Below are positions 59,131-64,000 of a stretch of 64,000 nt of DNA, piece by piece (the first letter of the stretch is position 1; the number at the start of each line of letters is the position of its first letter). The notes beneath the pieces were generated by a model. That model saw only the letters and a list, made by a program, of their open reading frames with translations. It was not told where the DNA came from and did no database searches. The position numbers and the translations under genes were made by a program. The stretch is from the NCBI RefSeq assembly GCF_022530855.2, contig NZ_CP099567.1, forward strand, positions 372,001 to 436,000, given 5' to 3'. Source of the DNA: Candidatus Vondammii sp. HM_W22. GTDB lineage: Bacteria > Pseudomonadota > Gammaproteobacteria > Chromatiales > Chromatiaceae.

Positions 59131-59532
59131 ATGAGTGAAAATTTCGATACCGACATCTCCGGTTTAAAGGTGATGGTGATCGATGACAGCAAGACAATTC
59201 GCAGGACTGCTGAGAGCCTGTTGAAAAAAGCAGGCTGTAATGTGCTGACGGCGACGGATGGGTTTGAGGCATTATCGATCATTGCCGATAGCCATCCCGA
59301 TGTCATATTTGTCGATATCATGATGCCACGGCTTGATGGTTATCAGACCTGTTCATTGATCAAGAGCAATAGTGATTTTAAAGATACGCCAGTCATTATG
59401 CTTTCTTCCAAAGATAGCCTGTTTGATCGGGCGCGTGGAAGAATCGTAGGCTCGGAGCAGTATCTCACAAAGCCCTTTACAAAGGATGAACTTCTGAGTG
59501 CTATCCGTGCACATGTACGGTATGCAGCATGA
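59131..59532 (+). CDS. pilG: Twitching motility response regulator PilG
   Basis: About 133 residues from ATG 59131 (MSENFDTDISGLKVMVIDDSKTIRRTAESLL). Single receiver domain: acidic DD, phospho-Asp in VIFVDIMMPRLDGYQ, and the conserved KPFTKDELLSAI lysine. Acts with ChpA in control of pilus extension and cAMP. First gene of pilGHIJ-chpA. Confidence 0.95.
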   Translation: MSENFDTDISGLKVMVIDDSKTIRRTAESLLKKAGCNVLTATDGFEALSIIADSHPDVIFVDIMMPRLDGYQTCSLIKSNSDFKDTPVIMLSSKDSLFDRARGRIVGSEQYLTKPFTKDELLSAIRAHVRYAA

Positions 59533-59579
59533 TGCCCACAGCCATTGAAAATTGTTGACTGAGGGGGTAAGTAGAGACT

Positions 59580-59996
59580 ATGAGAAGTTTTTTAAGGAGG
59601 AACAAGGCATCCTCCGCAGAGCCAGTTATGGGTAGGACGATCCTTGTGGTGGACGATTCACCCACAGAAATACACATTCTCAAGGGGATTATTGAGAAAG
59701 GTGGCTATAGCGTTATTTCAGCAAGAGATGGCGAGTCCGGCATTGAAGAGGCGAAGCGTTCCCATCCCGACCTGATACTAATGGACGTTGTCATGCCCGG
59801 TTTAAACGGCTTTCAGGCAACGAGGCAGCTCAACAGGGCTCAGGAAACTGCGGCTATCCCGGTTATTCTGGTGACAACCAAAGGTCAGGAGACTGACAGA
59901 GCCTGGGGACTGCGGCAAGGCGCCAAAGAATACGTGGTCAAGCCTGTGGCATCGAAAGAGTTGCTGGGTAAAATAAAAAGCGTACTGAACGGCTGA
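59580..59996 (+). CDS. pilH: Twitching motility response regulator PilH
   Basis: Single receiver domain (TILVVDDSPTEIHILKGIIEKGGY, DLILMDVVMPGLNGFQA, KPVASKELLGKI). PilH is usually about 121 residues, corresponding to the internal ATG at 59628 (MGRTILVVDDS); the upstream ATG at 59580 adds 16 residues and has the better spaced G-rich ribosome site, so the start is uncertain. Confidence 0.94.
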   Translation: MRSFLRRNKASSAEPVMGRTILVVDDSPTEIHILKGIIEKGGYSVISARDGESGIEEAKRSHPDLILMDVVMPGLNGFQATRQLNRAQETAAIPVILVTTKGQETDRAWGLRQGAKEYVVKPVASKELLGKIKSVLNG

Positions 59997-60000
59997 TAAC

Positions 60001-60546
60001 ATGACAATAGAGACAGCAGATGACGTTATCCGGCTATTGCGGGATATAGAGAAAAGGAGTCGGCAGTTTGTGGCAGGCTTGCCTCAGGAAGAAGAGGATA
60101 AGCATTTTTGGGAAGGCGTTCTGTTTATGGCAGCAGGGAGTAGTGCAATAGCCCCTTTGCATGAAGTAAAGGAGATACTCGCTTGTCCCTCGGCACTGAC
60201 AAAAGTTCCTGGAACAAAGAACTGGATGTTAGGCATTGCCAATATTCGCGGCAACCTGTTGCCGATTATCGATCTGCAACTGTTTCTTGGCGGCACATCA
60301 ACGACTATTGGACGACGTAGCCGGGTGTTTGTCGTCAATCATCAGGGGCTTTTCGCCGGGCTACTGGTTGGAAAGATTCAGGGTATGCGCCATTTTTCAG
60401 ACGAGCAGGCTGTCCAGCCATCTTCACTTCCTGAAGCTATCAAACAATATGTTCAACAAGCCTATGAGGTGGATGGGAGTATTTTGCCGGTATTCAGCAT
60501 AAATATATTGGCTGAGAGTTCAGGCTTTCGGGTGGCGGCCAGTTGA
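60001..60546 (+). CDS. pilI: CheW-like protein PilI
   Basis: 181 residues with a CheW-like domain: [61 protein letters not shown]. Couples the PilJ receptor to the ChpA kinase. 4 bases after pilH. Confidence 0.94.
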   Translation: MTIETADDVIRLLRDIEKRSRQFVAGLPQEEEDKHFWEGVLFMAAGSSAIAPLHEVKEILACPSALTKVPGTKNWMLGIANIRGNLLPIIDLQLFLGGTSTTIGRRSRVFVVNHQGLFAGLLVGKIQGMRHFSDEQAVQPSSLPEAIKQYVQQAYEVDGSILPVFSINILAESSGFRVAAS

Positions 60547-60616
60547 TTTAAAGGCAATGACAAGCGAGAGCAGTTTAGCGGCGACAATATTTAGTTTTTT
60601 CGGGAGAGGGACTGTA

Positions 60617-62659
60617 ATGAAAAGAAGGTCTGTGAATAAGGAAGGTTCTGCTCCCAATATGATTGTAGTGCTGTTATCTGTCGGATTGCTGGTCACCCTT
60701 GTGCTGGCTATGATGACCTTTGTTCATATGTCAAAATGGACCTCGAACAATGCAGCCTACCTGGTGCGATCTGGTGAAATGCGGGTGACTGCGTTGGAGA
60801 TTGCGGAGTACGCTCTGACGGGAGCTGCGGGTGATCAACGAGCCCTTGGCCAGCTTAAGACCTCGCGCGATTCATTTGAACGCTTGATTACCGAGATAAA
60901 AAAAGGTGTGCCCGGTATGGGGCTTCCGCCTTCTCCGGCCTCTGCTAGCAAACAGCTGAAACTGGTAGACAACAGTTGGCTGGAGTTACGACAGAATGCA
61001 GAGGACATTCTTTCAAGCAAGGAGTCAATTCTCTCAGTACGCGAATCCGTCAATGTGATCACCGAACTTGTACCACAACTGCAGGAACTTTCACAGCAGG
61101 TGGCCTCTGTTCTGGTAAGGGACAATGCAACACCTAAACAGATATCGATTGCTTCGCGCCAGCTGATGCTGGCAGAACGCATCGATAAGAATGTAACCAA
61201 AGTTCTGGCTGGCGGCCAGGCAACGGCCGCTGTGATTGACCAGTTTAGCAGTGATGCTGACCGTTTTGGCCGCGTACTTGATGGCATGCTGGAGGGGCGC
61301 CGCTCTCTCGGGATTGAAAAAATTGGCAATGATGAGGCCCTGAACAGGCTTCAGGAAGTGGCCGTGCTCTTCAATTCGATCAATGATCATGTCGAAGAGA
61401 TTATCCAGGAGGTGCCTGCGGTGTTGCCCGCCTTTGAGGCCGCCTCACAGGTGACGGGTATTTCCGATAAGGTCAATGAGCGGGCCCTGGCGTTGGTTAA
61501 AGCTTATGAAAAAAATCCGGGACTGGTCTCGATAGCGGGTATCAAGGCTGGTCCGGTGATGCTTAGTATACTGGGCGCTGTCTTCATTATTCTACTTGTC
61601 TCCTTGGGTTATGCTCTGCTGCTTGCTTCAAAACGGCGCGAAGAGGAGAGCAGACAGCAGAATGAGAGGAATCAGCAGGCTATTTTGCGATTGCTGGATG
61701 AAATGGGCGATTTGGCCGATGGCGATCTGACAGTAACAGTAACCGTCACCGAGGATGTGACGGGGGCCATAGCGGACTCTATCAACTACGCTATCGAAGC
61801 CCTACGCAACCTGGTAACGACCATTAATGAAATTTCTGCCAAAGTTTCGACTTCGGCTCAGGAGAGTCGTGCCTCTGCCATGCATCTCGCCGAGGCGAGT
61901 GAACATCAGGCAGAGCGGATTTCTACTGCAACAGGCTCAATCAAGTCAATGGGGGAGACGATTGACCAGATGTCTCTGGATGCAACCGAATCGGCGGAAA
62001 TAGCCCAGCGTTCGGTGGATATTGCTGGCAAGGGTGCCGCCACCGTACGCAAAACTATCCGGGGCATGGACACTATCCGGGAGCAGATTCAGGAGACTTC
62101 CAAGCGTATCAAGCGCCTGGGCGAGAGTTCCCAGGAGATTGGCGATATTGTTGAGCTGATTGATGACATTGCGGATCAAACCAATATTCTGGCTTTGAAT
62201 GCTGCCATGCAGGCGGCAATGGCTGGTGAGGCGGGGCGTGGATTTGCGGTGGTTGCAGATGAGGTGCAGCGGTTGGCTGAGCGGTCAAGTAATGCAACGA
62301 AACAGATCGAAGCACTGGTCAAGACCATTCAGGCTGATACCAATGGAGCGGTAAGTTCCATGGAGGCGACCACGACCGAGGTGGTTGCAGGAGCTAAGCT
62401 GGCAGAGGATGCCGGCGATGCCCTGAGAGAGATTGAGACGGTTTCCAATAAGATCTCCGACAGAATTCAGTTGGTTTCCAGTGCGGCTCAGCATCAATCA
62501 TCTGAAGCCGAACGGGTTAATGACACCATGAATGTTATTCAGGAGATTACTACCCAGACTGCAGATGGAACCAATCAGACGGCTGTGTCAATTGGCTCAC
62601 TGGCAGATATGGCTGATGAACTTCAACACTCTGTAGCTGGTTTCCGGCTTCCCGAATAA
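60617..62659 (+). CDS. pilJ: Methyl-accepting chemotaxis protein PilJ
   Basis: About 680 residues from ATG 60617 ([10 protein letters not shown], with a GAGAGGG site), though the frame is open from 60557. First TM around [20 protein letters not shown], a large periplasmic sensing region with two repeated helical bundles, second [28 protein letters not shown]-like stretch, then the methyl-accepting signalling hairpin [42 protein letters not shown]. Input to Pil-Chp surface sensing. Confidence 0.96.
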   Translation: MKRRSVNKEGSAPNMIVVLLSVGLLVTLVLAMMTFVHMSKWTSNNAAYLVRSGEMRVTALEIAEYALTGAAGDQRALGQLKTSRDSFERLITEIKKGVPGMGLPPSPASASKQLKLVDNSWLELRQNAEDILSSKESILSVRESVNVITELVPQLQELSQQVASVLVRDNATPKQISIASRQLMLAERIDKNVTKVLAGGQATAAVIDQFSSDADRFGRVLDGMLEGRRSLGIEKIGNDEALNRLQEVAVLFNSINDHVEEIIQEVPAVLPAFEAASQVTGISDKVNERALALVKAYEKNPGLVSIAGIKAGPVMLSILGAVFIILLVSLGYALLLASKRREEESRQQNERNQQAILRLLDEMGDLADGDLTVTVTVTEDVTGAIADSINYAIEALRNLVTTINEISAKVSTSAQESRASAMHLAEASEHQAERISTATGSIKSMGETIDQMSLDATESAEIAQRSVDIAGKGAATVRKTIRGMDTIREQIQETSKRIKRLGESSQEIGDIVELIDDIADQTNILALNAAMQAAMAGEAGRGFAVVADEVQRLAERSSNATKQIEALVKTIQADTNGAVSSMEATTTEVVAGAKLAEDAGDALREIETVSNKISDRIQLVSSAAQHQSSEAERVNDTMNVIQEITTQTADGTNQTAVSIGSLADMADELQHSVAGFRLPE

Positions 62660-62755
62660 TATAAGAAAGAGACTTCTGGTCAATATAGAAGTGCAGATCA
62701 GAAGTTACAGAAATTGAAAGATATTGGCGAATCTAAGTATGAAGAAAGGCTTGGT

Positions 62756-64000
62756 ATGAGCGACGTTCAAGATCATAGTGCGCTGAAATGGATCAAAGGT
62801 GAGCTTGATCTTTCTGCCGAATCAGCCCGACGCTCCCTGGAGGCGTATGTCAACTCTGCTGATGAGGGTACAATAGATGACTGTATCAACAGCCTTCACC
62901 AGATACATGGAACTCTGCAGATGGTTCAGCTCTACGGAGCTGCAATGCTTGCAGAGGAGATGGAATTTGTAGCTCTGGCGCTGAAAGAGGGTTCTACGCG
63001 CAAGCGAATTGAGGCTGCCGAGGCCATGATGCTGGGGCTGATGCAACTACCAGAGTATCTGGAGAAGATCGAATTCGGTGCCAGGGATATGCCCTTGCTT
63101 TTACTCCCTATACTGAATGAGTTGCGGGCCGTACGCGATGCTGCATTGCTGTCTGAGGTGGTCCTATTTGCACCGGAACTAGAAAGCAGGCTTGCTTTAT
63201 CCCGTGTGAATGGTGCAGCTAATCCCGGACTATCGGAGACCGCTCGTCGCCTCAGAATCAAATACCATAAAGCGCTGCTTGGCTGGTACCGGGGGGGGGG
63301 CGATGCCAAGGATGGTATAGAGCGGATAGTCGAGATTTTTTCGCAGTTGACTGACGAATCGGGTACGACCCAGGTGAAGCGTCTATTCGAGGTTGCCCAG
63401 TCTGTAGCAGTGGGAATTGGCGAAGGCAGTATCGATACCGGGGTGGCAACCAAGCTTTTGTTGGGAAAGATTGACCGGGAAATTAAAAAAATCATTGACC
63501 ATGGAGAGTTGCCGGCTGCCGAAGCCCCCGCTAACGATCTTCTGAAGAACCTGCTTTATTATACCGCCTGTGCAGATAGTACTGCTCCGTTGATCCAGAA
63601 GATAAAAGCAGATTTCCTTCTGGAGAGCAGCCTGCTTAGTCAGGCTGACCTGGAGGAGGGGCGTGAAGAGCTGCATGAGCCCGGACAGCAACTCCTTGAA
63701 TCTTTGCGCGGTGCCATAGAGACGAATCTTACTGCTATAAAAGATAGTCTAGATATTTTTATTCGAGGCAAAAGTACGGATTTGGCACGGCTGCAATCGC
63801 TTGAGGAGCCTATTCGTAAGCTTGCGGATACCTTGGGGATGGTCGGCCAGGGTGGGTTGCGACAGAGACTGCAACGGCAGGCGGAGAGAATCGCTGAGGT
63901 AGGCACTGATAACACGCCGTTGTCAGATCAAGACCTGATGGCAATGGCCAGCGATATCCTGTTTATTGAAGTATCGTTGGCCAACCTCTCAGTGGTCCGT
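62756..64000 (+). CDS. chpA: Chemotaxis histidine kinase ChpA, N-terminal part
   Basis: Open from ATG 62756 (MSDVQDHSALKWIKGELDLSAESARRSLEAYV) to the window edge, about 415 codons. The start is the FimL-like/HPt-like region of ChpA: NSLHQIHGTLQMVQLYGAAMLAEEMEFVALALKEG, which contains a candidate Hpt-like histidine position, followed by RRLRIKYHKALLGWYRG. The phosphotransfer series and kinase domain lie beyond the window. The frame passes in phase through a run of ten G at 63291-63300. Confidence 0.92.
   Translation, partial: MSDVQDHSALKWIKGELDLSAESARRSLEAYVNSADEGTIDDCINSLHQIHGTLQMVQLYGAAMLAEEMEFVALALKEGSTRKRIEAAEAMMLGLMQLPEYLEKIEFGARDMPLLLLPILNELRAVRDAALLSEVVLFAPELESRLALSRVNGAANPGLSETARRLRIKYHKALLGWYRGGGDAKDGIERIVEIFSQLTDESGTTQVKRLFEVAQSVAVGIGEGSIDTGVATKLLLGKIDREIKKIIDHGELPAAEAPANDLLKNLLYYTACADSTAPLIQKIKADFLLESSLLSQADLEEGREELHEPGQQLLESLRGAIETNLTAIKDSLDIFIRGKSTDLARLQSLEEPIRKLADTLGMVGQGGLRQRLQRQAERIAEVGTDNTPLSDQDLMAMASDILFIEVSLANLSVVR
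63291..63300 (+). repeat. G10 homopolymer within chpA
   Basis: Ten consecutive G bases code for part of YRGGGD. At this length the tract is in frame; one base more or less would truncate ChpA near residue 180. Confidence 0.95.

Overview
The window is a gammaproteobacterial chromosome segment. The evidence is conserved gene order: ftsY-ftsE-ftsX with rpoH, kdsD-kdsC-lptC-lptA-lptB-rpoN-hpf-ptsN-hprK-rapZ-npr-ptsP, yggS-proC-yggT-yggU, pilT-pilU, gshB-tonB-algH-ruvX-pyrR-pyrB-pyrC', and the pilGHIJ-chpA twitching chemosensory operon. Protein flavour and gene content fit a Chromatiales-like, possibly host-associated sulfur-oxidiser relative. That placement is inference; no marker in the window fixes the genus. 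Core genes are mostly intact, while accessory genes are often broken, which suggests a genome in active decay with old insertion sequences.

Left part (1-10.7 kb): the 5' part of a class II DAHP synthase, then a collapsed arylacetate / branched-chain amino acid uptake cluster (a paaK-iorB fusion, an intact PaaI-type thioesterase, a frameshifted CBS-ACT protein, and livJ fused to the end of livF with livHMG gone). Next comes rpoH, preceded by a perfect CIRCE (HrcA) operator. Between rpoH and ftsX lies an unusual 5.6 kb accessory module: a roughly 1,100-residue metallophosphoesterase-like protein, a secreted pentapeptide-like protein and an unrecognised protein, mostly frameshifted.

Middle (10.7-35.4 kb): cell division and SRP receptor genes, a pair of M16 peptidases, rsmD, coaD, a ferredoxin, gamma-glutamyltranspeptidase (with a strong intrinsic terminator inside its first codons), mutM, and a four-gene ABC exporter/GldG operon. 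The nitrogen-PTS/RapZ block follows, with ptsP and hprK destroyed and RapZ carrying a mutated Walker A. Then come rpoN, the Lpt transport genes and the Kdo synthesis genes.

Right part (35.4-64 kb): DUF4426, a gap where metX/metW would be expected, three copies of one IS5-type element (all defective), proC and neighbours, pilT with a frameshifted pilU, and a PyrK-like protein. A 4.9 kb nest of IS elements (IS3, IS256, ISL2-like and a Mu-like Mor relic) sits inside one IS1595-type element that still has its 8-bp target duplication. After it come the pyrimidine operon, split from tonB-apbE-gshB by an IS, two exported proteins, and the Pil-Chp chemosensory genes, running off the end inside chpA.
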